Shown: positions 51,327-59,992, counted from the first letter of the stretch. The stretch is DNA of 64,000 nucleotides from Paenibacillus pinihumi DSM 23905 = JCM 16419 (GCF_000422505.1 NZ_AULX01000033.1:1-64000), one strand, 5' to 3'. Program-made: numbers and translations. Notes: generated by a model not told the origin, from the sequence alone.

Positions 51327-53681
51327 ATGGAAGAGCTGGACATTAGTTTCGGCAAGCATCGCGCCGATACGAACTGGAAGCCGGAATACCTGAGCTGGGA
51401 TGAATTCGTAGACCGGCTCCGGAAGGTCCGGCGTACGCCAGAGACGATGGCGCAATACGACAAAATGAGTATCCCTGATAAGGGGAAAGCGAAGGACGGG
51501 CCCGCATATGTTGGCGGGCTTATCCGGGGCGGAAGGCGCAAGAAAGAAAATCTTGATACGCGCAGCCTGATTACCCTTGACGCTGACTTTGCTGACGATG
51601 ATTTTTTATTCACCTGTGAGCTGGTGCTGGGCGGTACGGCTTATGCGATCTATTCCACGCACAGTCACCGGCCACACAAGCCAAAGTACCGTTTAATTGT
51701 TCCGGCTGATCGGACGATGTCGCCGGATGAATATGCGGCTGTCTCCCGGAAGCTATCCGAGCAGGTCGGCATGCACTTCTTCGATAAGACGACGTTTCAT
51801 GTTCATCGGTTGATGTATTTCCCTTCCTGCAGCAAGGACGCGGATCCGGTGCTTGAGCTTGGAGAGGGTGGCCCACTCCATGTTGACGAGCTGTTAGACA
51901 CTTATGCGGATTGGCAAGACGTATCCGCTTGGCCCCGGCATCCAGACGAGGTTAAGGTTCTCCGGGCGGCGGCAACGAAGGCGCAGGATCCGCGCGAGAA
52001 GCTGGGGACGATCGGGCTATTCTGCCGAGCATATTCGATCGAGGAAGGCATTGATACCTTTCTGAGCGATGTCTATTCAATCGGTACGATGCCAAACCGG
52101 TACACCTACGCACTCGGGAGCAGCGCGAACGGGCTGGAGATCTACCCGGATCAAGAGCTTGTCTTCTCGCACCAAGACAGCGACCCGGTAGCTGACGGCC
52201 GGACGTACAATTTGTTCGATCTGGTTCGGGTGCATAAGTTCGGGCATCTGGACGAGAGGGTCAAGGAGTTTACCCCTGACGCCAAAAAGCCGAGTCACAT
52301 GGCCATGGAGCACTGGGCGATCAGGCAGCCGCAGGTTAAGCGCCTCGCTATGTCAGAACGCCAGGCGGATTATGCTGAAATGGCTGATGCGTTTGACGAA
52401 GATGTGGAGGAACCTGATACCTGTGATGAAAACTGGGAGGATCAGTTGGAGCTTCACCATAAGACCAGTCTTCCACTGCCGACAGCGGGGAACATTGAAT
52501 TAATCCTATCAAATGGGGTCTGGAAAGGCATTCTTGCTTTCGACGCGTTCGGAAATTCAGAAGTCACCCGGCGTCCGCTGCCATGGCGGGAGCAGGAGAG
52601 GCCAGGACGATCATATGAGCCTTGGCTGGGTGCTGACGATAAGCGGCTGCAGCATTGGTTTTCCAAAGCACACAGTATTAATGGAGGAAAGACCATCCAG
52701 AACGCTTTTACTGAGGTGGTCCACAAGAACAGCTTTCATCCTATTAAGAGCTATTTGGAGAGTGCTGTCTGGGATGGCGTACCGCGTGCAGAGAGCCTGT
52801 TCACCGTTTATCTGGGGGCGGCGGATACCCATTACGTCCGGCAGGTGACTCGCAAGATGCTGCTGGCTGCCGTGGCACGGCTTTATCGGCCTGGCTGCAA
52901 GTTTGACCAGATGCTGGTGCTGGTGGGCCCGCAGGGAGCCGGCAAGAGTTCTTTGCTGGCGAAGCTGGGGCGGGAATGGTTCAGCGATAGCTTAAGGACG
53001 TTCGAGAATAAGGAAGCCGGTGAGCATCTGCAGAGTGGCTGGATCTTCGAGATCGGAGAGCTGTCGGCTATGAAGAAGACAGAGGTTGAGGAGGTCAAGG
53101 CGTTCTTGTCCAAGACAGAGGACCGGTACCGGGTGGCCTATGATCGGCAGGTGTCGGAGTTTCCGCGCAAATGTATATTTTTTGGAACCACGAACACCCG
53201 GGGATTTCTTCGGGACATGACCGGGAACCGCCGCTTTTGGCCCGTAGAGGTTCGTCCAGAGCAAGCAGAGCTGAGCCATTGGGACCATTTAACCGAGGCA
53301 GAGGTTTGCCAGATCTGGGCGGAGGTTTTGAGCTGGTTCAAGGCGGGGGAAACCTTGGAGCTGGATCACGAGGCCCGCTTAGAGGCTGAGAAGCAACAGG
53401 CAGCACATATGGAAGCAGATCCCCGCGAGGGACTTATTCAGGAGTGGCTGGAGTCTGAGGAAGTCGATGATCTGGACCGCCCCACAGGCCAGATTCGCAA
53501 CCGTGTCTGTGCAGCCCAGATATGGGTGGAATGTCTGGGTAAACGGAAAGGTGACATGAAGGCATGGGAAGCCAAGGAGATATGTGACATTATGCGGAAA
53601 ATACCCGGATGGGCTGAGCGGAAGGGTAGGCTTCGCATACCGGATTACGGCTTGCAGACCGTGTTCGAACGGATGGATTAG
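51327..53681 (+). CDS. VapE-type primase-helicase, 784 aa
   Basis: The N-terminal region carries a primase-like acidic motif (SLITLDADFADDDFL, D85/D87) and YRLIVPADRTMSPDEYAAV. The C-terminal VirE/SF3-like ATPase has VGPQGAGKSSLLAKLG (Walker A), GWIFEIGELSAM (Walker B), FFGTTNTRGFLRD and GNRRFWPVEV. Start ATG at 51327 with GAGGTG. Probable phage replication initiator/helicase. Iteron-like repeats begin at its stop codon. Confidence 0.92.
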   Translation: MEELDISFGKHRADTNWKPEYLSWDEFVDRLRKVRRTPETMAQYDKMSIPDKGKAKDGPAYVGGLIRGGRRKKENLDTRSLITLDADFADDDFLFTCELVLGGTAYAIYSTHSHRPHKPKYRLIVPADRTMSPDEYAAVSRKLSEQVGMHFFDKTTFHVHRLMYFPSCSKDADPVLELGEGGPLHVDELLDTYADWQDVSAWPRHPDEVKVLRAAATKAQDPREKLGTIGLFCRAYSIEEGIDTFLSDVYSIGTMPNRYTYALGSSANGLEIYPDQELVFSHQDSDPVADGRTYNLFDLVRVHKFGHLDERVKEFTPDAKKPSHMAMEHWAIRQPQVKRLAMSERQADYAEMADAFDEDVEEPDTCDENWEDQLELHHKTSLPLPTAGNIELILSNGVWKGILAFDAFGNSEVTRRPLPWREQERPGRSYEPWLGADDKRLQHWFSKAHSINGGKTIQNAFTEVVHKNSFHPIKSYLESAVWDGVPRAESLFTVYLGAADTHYVRQVTRKMLLAAVARLYRPGCKFDQMLVLVGPQGAGKSSLLAKLGREWFSDSLRTFENKEAGEHLQSGWIFEIGELSAMKKTEVEEVKAFLSKTEDRYRVAYDRQVSEFPRKCIFFGTTNTRGFLRDMTGNRRFWPVEVRPEQAELSHWDHLTEAEVCQIWAEVLSWFKAGETLELDHEARLEAEKQQAAHMEADPREGLIQEWLESEEVDDLDRPTGQIRNRVCAAQIWVECLGKRKGDMKAWEAKEICDIMRKIPGWAERKGRLRIPDYGLQTVFERMD

Positions 53682-53682
53682 T

Positions 53683-53901
53683 GTATCAGTAACCCGTATC
53701 AGTGATGTATCAGTAAACGAATTACTGATACAAATTCTGATCAGTAATCTCAGTAACGTATCAGTGAAAATAGAATTACTGATACACCCCAAAGCCTTGC
53801 TGGGTAAGGGATTTCAGGCGGTGTATCAGTAATATCAGTAAATTTACCATAATTAATAATGATAATAATTAACCTATATACGCATAGGTTGCACATAGGT
53901 T
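53683..53901. repeat. Iteron-like repeats, candidate phage replication origin
   Basis: GTATCAGT(A/G)A occurs directly at 53683, 53696, 53707, 53758 and 53823, with a near copy at 53833, and inverted as TTACTGATAC at 53722 and 53776. An AT-rich stretch follows, then the inverted repeat AACCTAT/ATAGGTT (53871-53890) with a third ATAGGTT at 53895. Such clusters beside a replication initiator are typical of origins. No gene lies in 53682-53964. A short CA-dinucleotide run is at 53909-53928. Confidence 0.65.
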
Positions 53902-53964
53902 AAACACACATTACACACACACACACATGAAGAGTGTTACAGCTGTTCACAAGGAGGGCTTATC

Positions 53965-54201
53965 TTGAGCGAACCAAAATTATCCAAAGAAGATCGTGTT
54001 AAATACACAGCGTCTATCTTGGCCTGTTATCTTGCTGATGGCCCAAAACCATACGACGATGTTAAGACGCATTTTGAGCGCTTAGGCGTTAGCCGCTTTG
54101 ACCTCAAAGCCGCAAGAAAGGAATTGCAAGTGAGGACTATCAACACTGGAAAGACATGGCTATGGGAAGTCCCAGTCACCGAGGATGAAGCGTATGCGTG
54201 A
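53965..54201 (+). CDS. Small phage winged-helix-like protein, 78 aa
   Basis: A TTG start after AAGGAGGG. The sequence (YTASILACYLADGPKPYDDVKTHFERLG, RFDLKAARKELQVRT) looks like a small winged helix. It overlaps the VRR-NUC gene by 17 nt. Position right after the presumed origin suggests a DNA-binding role. Confidence 0.65.
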   Translation: MSEPKLSKEDRVKYTASILACYLADGPKPYDDVKTHFERLGVSRFDLKAARKELQVRTINTGKTWLWEVPVTEDEAYA

Positions 54202-54475
54202 ATCAGCTTTGGAACGAAAGGTGCGTCTGGCCGTGGAGCGGATCGGCGGGAAAATGCCGAAATGGGTCAGTCCGGGTAATCGAGGCGTTCCTGATCGAAT
54301 TGCCATTTTGCCAGGTGGCCGAACAGTGTATGTCGAGATGAAGGCACCAGGCAAACCGTTGGACCCCCTGCAGCGTAAGTGGGCGAAGACCCTGACAAGC
54401 ATGGGGCATACGCATTACAAAATAGATTCAGAGGCCGACATTGAGCGCTTCATTCAGGAGGTGATGCCAAAATGA
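54185..54475 (+). CDS. VRR-NUC domain nuclease, 96 aa
   Basis: The pattern SALERKVRLAVERIGG, GNRGVPDRIAILPGG and VYVEMKAPGKPLDPLQ is the VRR-NUC PD-(D/E)XK fold, with D in VPDRI and E-x-K in VEMK. Stand-alone phage versions act as structure-specific or homing-like nucleases. It overlaps both neighbours and forms one unit with the helicase. Confidence 0.9.
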   Translation: MKRMRESALERKVRLAVERIGGKMPKWVSPGNRGVPDRIAILPGGRTVYVEMKAPGKPLDPLQRKWAKTLTSMGHTHYKIDSEADIERFIQEVMPK

Positions 54476-55843
54476 AGTTCATCCCACACCAGTATCAGGA
54501 GTATGCAACACAAAGGATTCTGGACACGCCATACATTGGCCTGTTCTTGGAGATGGGCTTAGGTTAGCAAAACTGTATCAACGCTGACCGCCGTTGACAA
54601 GCTGCTGAACGACTACTTTGAGGCTGGCCGGGTATTAGTTATCGCCCCGCTGCGGGTAGCTGACGACACTTGGGCCCGCGAGGTCAGCAAGTGGGATCAC
54701 CTGCAGCACCTGCGAATCAGCAAAGTTCTGGGGAGCGTCGATACCCGTCGAAAGGCTCTAAAGGCCGATGCTGACATCTGGGTAATCAACCGGGAGAATG
54801 TGGAGTGGCTTGTCGGTGAGTATGGCAGCAAGTGGCCGTTCGATACGGTTGTGATCGACGAGGTCAGCAGCTTCAAGAACCATCAGTCCAAGCGATTCAA
54901 GGCCCTGCGGCGTGTCCGGCCGATGATAAAGCGCCTGATCGGATTAACCGGTACACCAGCCCCGAACAGTCTGATGGATCTGTGGGCGCCAGTTTACCTG
55001 CTGGACCAGGGTGATCGACTAGGTAAGACAATCACGGGCTTCCGTGACCGGTATTTTAATTCATACAGTCGGGGCGTATATACGGAGTTCAAGCAGAAAG
55101 AGGAGTCAGAGAAACGGATTTACGAGGCCATATCCGATATCGCTGTGAGCATGAAGGCTGAGGACTGGCTGGAGCTTCCCGAACGGATTGACAGAACAGT
55201 GACGGTCCGAATGACAGGCAAAGCAGCTGAGCTGTACAAGAAGCTGGAGAAAGAGCTGTTGCTGGAATATTCGGATGCGGATGTGGTTGCCCAAACAGCA
55301 GCAGTTCTGAGTAATAAGCTGCTGCAGATGGCATCCGGGGCCGTATACGACGAGGAGAGAGGTGTGAAGTTGATCCATGATGCCAAACTGGATGCGCTGG
55401 AGGACATCATCGAAGCAGCCAACGGTAAGCCGGTTATGGTGTTCTACAACTTCAAGCACAGCTTAAGCAGGATCCAAGAGCGGTTCCCGCAAGCCCGGAT
55501 TCTTCGAAAAGGCAAAGATGGGGTCGAGGACATACGAGCCTGGAACAATGACGAGATTCCGCTGCTTCTGTTACATCCGAAGTCTGCCGGCCATGGTCTG
55601 AACCTGCAGGAGTCGAGCTGCCGGACGGTTGTCTGGTTCGACCAGATCTGGAGCCTGGAGGAGGACCAGCAGGCTAATGCCCGCGTGTACCGGCAGGGTG
55701 TCCGGCACAACATTGTCATCCTGCGGCTGGTAGCGGAAGGCACCATGGATGAAGAGGCGGTAATGGCACTGGAGCGGAAGGCGGATAGCCAGGAAGCGCT
55801 GATGCAAGCCGTCAAAGCACGAATTGAGAGGGTGAACGCATGA
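54472..55843 (+). pseudogene. SNF2/DEAD-type helicase, frameshifted at Walker A
   Basis: The ATG at 54472 (overlapping the VRR-NUC stop) reads FIPHQYQEYATQRILDTPYIGLFLEMGLG and then TAG at 54565. Removing four bases (TAGC, 54565-54568) gives GLG-KTVSTLTAVDKLL and an open frame to 55843, about 456 residues. Downstream motifs are intact: VIDEVSSFKNHQSKR, GLTGTPAPNSLMDLW, VMVFYNFKHSL, HPKSAGHGLNLQE and QANARVYRQG. The insertion falls inside the ATP-binding loop, so the gene should be inactive. Confidence 0.85.
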
Positions 55844-56046
55844 GCATCGATAAACCTAAACCGATTCCCGGTTATTATGGCTATTACATCAGCCGTGAGG
55901 GTCAGGTGTACAGTCGGCGGAATAGCAAGAACGGTGAAGCGAAGCCGTTGACCACAGATTCGAACGGATTTGTCCGGATGCTGCAGAACGGCAAGCAGCG
56001 TCAGATCAAAGTGAGTGAATTGCTTAATACAACATGGGGGAGCTGA
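55840..56046 (+). CDS. Small phage protein with NUMOD4-like start, 68 aa
   Basis: KPIPGYYGYYISREGQVYSRRN resembles the NUMOD4 DNA-binding motif of HNH homing endonucleases, but there is no HNH domain here. It starts in an ATGA overlap with the helicase and ends near the next gene. Could be a stripped homing-nuclease remnant or a small DNA-binding protein. Confidence 0.6.
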   Translation: MSIDKPKPIPGYYGYYISREGQVYSRRNSKNGEAKPLTTDSNGFVRMLQNGKQRQIKVSELLNTTWGS

Positions 56047-56050
56047 GACG

Positions 56051-56656
56051 ATGATAAAGCAGCGAATTAAGCATCGAGTTATCGATCAATTGAGTGAGTA
56101 TAGGCAATCCCTGGCCCGTATCAAAGTGTTGTCTTCCTACAGTGTCGGTGCCGGGATTACGATCAGTCGGCTGAACGAAGATGATCACCTACAGGAATTA
56201 CATCGCAAATTGAGAGGGCGTCCGAGCTATATGTACCTGTCAAAACGGGAACAGAAGCTGGAGACAGCAGCACACACCCATTTGACAGAATACCCATCGG
56301 GCACAAGGGCGCAGCTTGCTGCTGTTCCAGAATTGGGCATTGATCCGGAGGAGGATGAGTTGCTGCAGGAGCTTCGTAAGAAAATTCAGAAAGTCATAGA
56401 AGCCCGTCAAGGATCTGTTGAAGGTGTTACCGGAGTATTGAACCGGATGGCTGCTTTACAGGATCTACAGGGTGAAGTAAAGCAAATAGATACGGTTCTT
56501 GAGAACTGCAAACCTGAGTATGCAGAGCTGTTGAGACTGAGATATGTTGAGCAGTTGCCGGTGGAAAGTGTGGCTGCCAGAATGCACATTACTCGAAGGA
56601 CATATAATCGCTGGTTGGAGAAAGCACTCAGTGAATTTGAAAACGTGTCCTATTAA
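56051..56656 (+). CDS. ArpU/sigma-like phage late transcriptional regulator, 201 aa
   Basis: A helical N-terminal half ends in a sigma-70 region 4-like HTH: YAELLRLRYVEQLPVESVAARMHITRRTYNRWLEKAL. ArpU-like proteins at this position, before the terminase genes, activate late transcription in Gram-positive phages. ATG at 56051; the longer frame to 56015 overlaps the previous gene. Confidence 0.78.
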   Translation: MIKQRIKHRVIDQLSEYRQSLARIKVLSSYSVGAGITISRLNEDDHLQELHRKLRGRPSYMYLSKREQKLETAAHTHLTEYPSGTRAQLAAVPELGIDPEEDELLQELRKKIQKVIEARQGSVEGVTGVLNRMAALQDLQGEVKQIDTVLENCKPEYAELLRLRYVEQLPVESVAARMHITRRTYNRWLEKALSEFENVSY

Positions 56657-56725
56657 TGTCCCATAAGTGGCACCAATACACAGTTTAATCGTGATAATCT
56701 TGTAACATCGAAGTAAATTTAATCA

Positions 56726-56770
56726 ACGGCGACTGGCTATGGCTTCGGCTGTACGGAGGTCGGTCGCCGT
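56726..56770 (+). ncRNA. Structured hairpin upstream of the tRNA-like element
   Basis: ACGGCGAC at 56726-56733 pairs perfectly with GTCGCCGT at 56763-56770. An inner arm ATGGC-TTCG-GCTGT can form with wobble pairs and a UUCG tetraloop. It ends 5 nt before the tRNA-like sequence. No U-tract follows, so it is not an obvious terminator; it may be part of one RNA with the tRNA-like element. Confidence 0.4.
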
Positions 56771-56775
56771 ACTTC

Positions 56776-56857
56776 ACCGGTGTAGCTTAACGGTAGAGCG
56801 AAGAGGCGGCCGCAATAACATGACTCTTAGGTACAGGTTCGATTCCTGGCACTGGTA
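56776..56857 (+). tRNA. tRNA-like element with an 18-nt anticodon loop (aberrant or decayed phage tRNA)
   Basis: Acceptor ACCGGTG/CACTGGT (7 bp, one G-U), TA, D-arm GCTT-AACGGTA-GAGC with the conserved GG, anticodon stem AAGAG/CTCTT (5 bp), variable AGGT, and T-arm CAGG-TTCGATT-CCTG all fold in order. The anticodon loop, however, is GCGGCCGCAATAACATGA, 18 nt instead of 7. No position gives a convincing U33-anticodon-purine37 that also fits the stem, so the isotype cannot be named. No encoded CCA. Either a decayed tRNA with an 11-nt insertion or a tRNA mimic. Confidence 0.6.
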
Positions 56858-56880
56858 TTAATTTCATGACCTTTTTCCTT

Positions 56881-56902
56881 TACCGCTTCTTCGGAGGCGG
56901 TA
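56881..56902 (+). terminator. UUCG hairpin after the tRNA-like element
   Basis: TACCGCTTC-TTCG-GAGGCGGTA is a 9-bp stem with one wobble and a UUCG tetraloop, followed by TTTACTTTTATT. Probably ends the RNA above. Confidence 0.65.
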
Positions 56903-57052
56903 TTTACTTTTATTGGATTACAGCCGATAATATGATAAAGGAGTAAGTGGGGGGAGAATAGAATTAAATTAGAACGTCTTAAAATTAAATTAGTAGGTAT
57001 TATTAAGTTAGAAAACATTAAAATTAAACCCGAAAATTCGATAATATTACTT

Positions 57053-57604
57053 TTGTTGACAGTAGCCTGGTTTTTTGGAGTGGCAGTAATTTACTTGATA
57101 ACGATAGCTTTATGGAATGAGACTGTAGCCGCCGGAGTTATCGGAGCTACCGGTGGTGTGGTTGGCGGAGCGTTAACCTTATTCGGCGTGAAATGGACAA
57201 TAGATAAGCAAAAGTGGGATAGATTTCTAGATACCTCTCAGATCCAGATTGTCAATCTGTCAGAAATGAGTACGTTATTGTCAGACTTTATTAACGAATT
57301 TTCGGAATTAGGGAACCTAGCACCCGACCAACACGAGAAGCGAAGAATAGTTGAGAATAGTATCAGGGATAGGGCACGAAAGATATATCTTCTAGCAATG
57401 AATTCACACAGTGAGATTTTTAAAGAAGTGATTAAATTAGAAAAAGAAATAATAACAGAAGTACGTAATGGTTATTATAATTGTGAAAGTGAAGACAGTG
57501 GCATTAAAAAACGAATTAAGAATTGTTCAGAATTAGTTGATAAACGAAAAGAAGAGCTGACTGTGTTATACAACTCAATTTTAAATAATACAAAAGCACC
57601 CTAA
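57053..57604 (+). CDS. Membrane-anchored phage accessory protein, 183 aa or slightly longer
   Basis: One or two N-terminal helices (LTVAWFFGVAVIYLITIALW and AAGVIGATGGVVGGALTLFG), then a soluble helical region (SQIQIVNLSEMSTLLSDFINEFSELG). The TTG at 57053 has no ribosome site. The frame is open further upstream to 56939, where GGGGGGAG precedes an ATT codon at 56963 that would add 30 basic residues, so the start may be ATT or a mutated ATG. Low-GC and followed by its own terminator, like a moron. Family unknown. Confidence 0.55.
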   Translation: MLTVAWFFGVAVIYLITIALWNETVAAGVIGATGGVVGGALTLFGVKWTIDKQKWDRFLDTSQIQIVNLSEMSTLLSDFINEFSELGNLAPDQHEKRRIVENSIRDRARKIYLLAMNSHSEIFKEVIKLEKEIITEVRNGYYNCESEDSGIKKRIKNCSELVDKRKEELTVLYNSILNNTKAP

Positions 57605-57616
57605 CCGGTGCTTTTT
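57592..57616 (+). terminator. Terminator after the membrane protein gene
   Basis: AAAAGCACC at 57592-57600 and GGTGCTTTT at 57607-57615 form a 9-bp stem with T-tract; the stop codon TAA lies in the loop. Confidence 0.85.
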
Positions 57617-57644
57617 CTATTTCCTCGAAAGGAGCCAAGGCGTC

Positions 57645-58208
57645 ATGAAAAACAAGCTATGTCATACTTGCCACAAAAGCGAAGATTGCGAGACGCCTTG
57701 TGCAGCTATCGAAGTTCTTTTTCAAATCTATGACAAACAGGATGAAAAGGATAAAGTAGCACGAATTCGCAATCTTAAAAAGCAATTGGGCATTCAGGAT
57801 GCGGAGCCTAGCAAGTCTTTGAAGCGGCTTGCGGATAAGATCATCAAACGATTTCCGGAGTTCAGTATCATTCGTGAATTCAATATCAAGATTGGTTACG
57901 TGGTGAGCCAGGAACGCAAGAGAGGCGAAAAGATCATATATGCCGATTGTCGGAAGGTGCAGGAAGTCTTTAAGGCTTACCTGCCTTTTGATTTTATTAT
58001 CACATTTTATGAGCGGAACACCGGATTACTCAACGAAAATCAGCAGAAGATTCTCATGCTGCATGAGCTTCGGCACATCATGATAGGCGAAAAGGGGCTT
58101 AAAATAAGGCCCCATGACATAGAGGATTTCAAAGGGATTTTAGAGACATATGGGCTTGATTGGAATGAGCCAGGCAAGGAGTTGCCGGATATTTTAGGAG
58201 GTGAGTAG
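57645..58208 (+). CDS. Phage putative metallopeptidase, 187 aa
   Basis: The N-terminal CHTCHKSEDCETPC looks like a small zinc finger. The catalytic motif is KILMLHELRHIMIG, an HExxH, followed by RPHDIEDF, the usual arrangement of the phage putative metallopeptidase domain. It sits directly before the terminase genes. Substrate unknown. AAAGGAG precedes the ATG. Confidence 0.8.
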   Translation: MKNKLCHTCHKSEDCETPCAAIEVLFQIYDKQDEKDKVARIRNLKKQLGIQDAEPSKSLKRLADKIIKRFPEFSIIREFNIKIGYVVSQERKRGEKIIYADCRKVQEVFKAYLPFDFIITFYERNTGLLNENQQKILMLHELRHIMIGEKGLKIRPHDIEDFKGILETYGLDWNEPGKELPDILGGE

Positions 58209-58209
58209 G

Positions 58210-58620
58210 GTGCAGCAAACTGCAACAGATTTGGGAAATGAACAAAATCTCACAAGATCAGAGCAGGCGCTGCTTGAAGCTCTGCTGAATCCTGAGAATC
58301 GAATCAAAAGTGTTACAGACATTTGTAAGATTGCTAAAGTGGATCGGGCAACGTACTATCGGGCCTTTGCAAAGCCTGAGTTTGTTGTACTTTACAATAA
58401 GCGTTCCGTTGACCTGGTGAAGCAATCAGTTGCTTCTGTGCTGAATACTTTTGTCAGAGAAGCGCAACGGGGCAGCTTCCAGCACGGCAAGGTAGTGTTG
58501 GAGATGGCAGGGCTGTATGCCGAGAAAGCGGACGTAAAGCTGTCCGGCGCCGTCCAAGTAGATAACCCGCTTCAAGGGCTGACTACGGACGAGCTGAGGA
58601 AGCTGATTCGTGATGATTGA
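58210..58620 (+). CDS. terS: Phage terminase small subunit-like HTH protein, about 136 aa
   Basis: An HTH (KSVTDICKIAKVDRATYYRAF) with a helical oligomerisation region and LSGAVQVDNPLQGLTTDELRKLIRD at the end, the short acidic helix that terminase small subunits use to contact TerL. AGGAGG at 58197-58202 places the start at GTG 58210 (58201 is alternative). Overlaps TerL by 8 nt. Confidence 0.82.
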   Translation: MQQTATDLGNEQNLTRSEQALLEALLNPENRIKSVTDICKIAKVDRATYYRAFAKPEFVVLYNKRSVDLVKQSVASVLNTFVREAQRGSFQHGKVVLEMAGLYAEKADVKLSGAVQVDNPLQGLTTDELRKLIRDD

Positions 58621-59989
58621 TAAAGAGACAATCAAGCACTATGCCAAGATCGAGCTGGCACGCCGTGAGTTCTTCGGGTTCTGTCAGGCGATGGCTGCTG
58701 ACTTTTACAAATCAGACCGACAGTATCTGATCGACCTGTGCCATGAAATGCAGGACTTCTACGAATCGGACGACGATATCCTGATCGTTAATGAGCCGCC
58801 ACGCCACGGTAAGAGCCGAACCGCTTCCATGTTTGCGCAATGGGTATTCGGGCAGGATCAGTCAGCCAAGATCATGACGGGATCCTATAACGAGACGCTG
58901 TCGACAACATTCAGTAAAGCCGTTCGTAACGGCATCAGCACCGCCAAGGCCGATCCCAAGGTCATCGTATACAGCGATATCTTCCCGCATGTGCGCATTG
59001 CCCGCGGGGACGGTGCCATGAACCTATGGAGCTTGGAGGGTGGCTATAACAACTACCTGGCTACGTCTCCTACGGGTACAGCGACAGGCTTTGGTGCAAC
59101 GCTGCTGATCATCGATGACTTGATTAAGAATGCGGAGGAGGCCAATAACGAGGCGACGCTCGAGAAGCATTGGGACTGGTTCACGAATACCATGTTGTCC
59201 CGGCTTGAAGAGGGCGGCAAGATCATCATCATAATGACTAGGTGGGCATCAGGAGACTTGGCTGGGCGTGCGCTGGAGCATTTTGCTGAGGAAAAGAAGA
59301 AGGTTCGGCATCTGAGCATGAAGGCGTTGCAGGATGACGGCACGATGCTTTGCGAAGAGGTTCTGAGTCGTGAGAGCTACGACATGAAGGTACGGGCCAT
59401 GGGCGAGGACATTGCCAGCGCGAACTATCAGCAGATTCCGATAGACATTAAAGGCAAGCTGTACAGCAGCTTCAAGACTTATACGGAGCTGCCCAAGGAC
59501 TTCATGGGGATTTACTCTTATTGTGACACAGCTGATCAGGGCGACGATTACCTGTGCAACATCATCTGGGGCGTGTATCAAAGGGAGGCATACGTCTTGG
59601 ATGTCATATATACCAAGCAACCAATGGAGATCACAGAGCCCGCAGTCGCGCAGGCTCTTTTTGCGTTTCAGGTAAATAAGGAGCGCATTGAATCCAATAG
59701 CGGTGGTCGAGCCTTCGCTCGTAATGTGAAGCGGATCTTGGAGACGGAGCTGAAGAGCAATCGAACGGACGTTACCTGGTTCCACCAAAGCAAAAATAAA
59801 GTGGCGCGCATCGTGTCAAATGCAACATGGGTCATGCAGCATATCTACTTCCCGCTTAACTGGCGGGACCGCTGGCCGGATTTCTACAAGGCTATGACAG
59901 CCTACCAGCGGGAAGGGAAGAACGCTTATGACGATGCACCAGACGCCACAACAGGAGTGGCTGAGACGATGTACCTGTTAGGGGGTTAG
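58613..59989 (+). CDS. terL: Phage terminase large subunit
   Basis: Packaging ATPase and nuclease, 458 aa. Walker A is VNEPPRHGKSRTA (E61-S68), Walker B TLLIIDDLIKNAEE and coupling motif IIIMTRWASGDLAG. The nuclease domain starts at SYCDTADQGDDYLC and ends with DDAPDATTGVAETM. It appears intact. GTG at 58610 is one codon upstream. Confidence 0.96.
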   Translation: MIDKETIKHYAKIELARREFFGFCQAMAADFYKSDRQYLIDLCHEMQDFYESDDDILIVNEPPRHGKSRTASMFAQWVFGQDQSAKIMTGSYNETLSTTFSKAVRNGISTAKADPKVIVYSDIFPHVRIARGDGAMNLWSLEGGYNNYLATSPTGTATGFGATLLIIDDLIKNAEEANNEATLEKHWDWFTNTMLSRLEEGGKIIIIMTRWASGDLAGRALEHFAEEKKKVRHLSMKALQDDGTMLCEEVLSRESYDMKVRAMGEDIASANYQQIPIDIKGKLYSSFKTYTELPKDFMGIYSYCDTADQGDDYLCNIIWGVYQREAYVLDVIYTKQPMEITEPAVAQALFAFQVNKERIESNSGGRAFARNVKRILETELKSNRTDVTWFHQSKNKVARIVSNATWVMQHIYFPLNWRDRWPDFYKAMTAYQREGKNAYDDAPDATTGVAETMYLLGG

Positions 59990-59992
59990 AGA

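Noticed and set aside
53909-53928. CA-dinucleotide run as a phase-variable switch
   Set aside because: It is short and lies 36 nt or more upstream of the next start, outside the coding frame; a regulatory effect cannot be argued from sequence.
54800-55843. Helicase C-terminal part as an independent gene
   Set aside because: The ATG at 54800 lies inside the helicase core with no ribosome site, and the missing N-terminus is readable upstream in a shifted frame.
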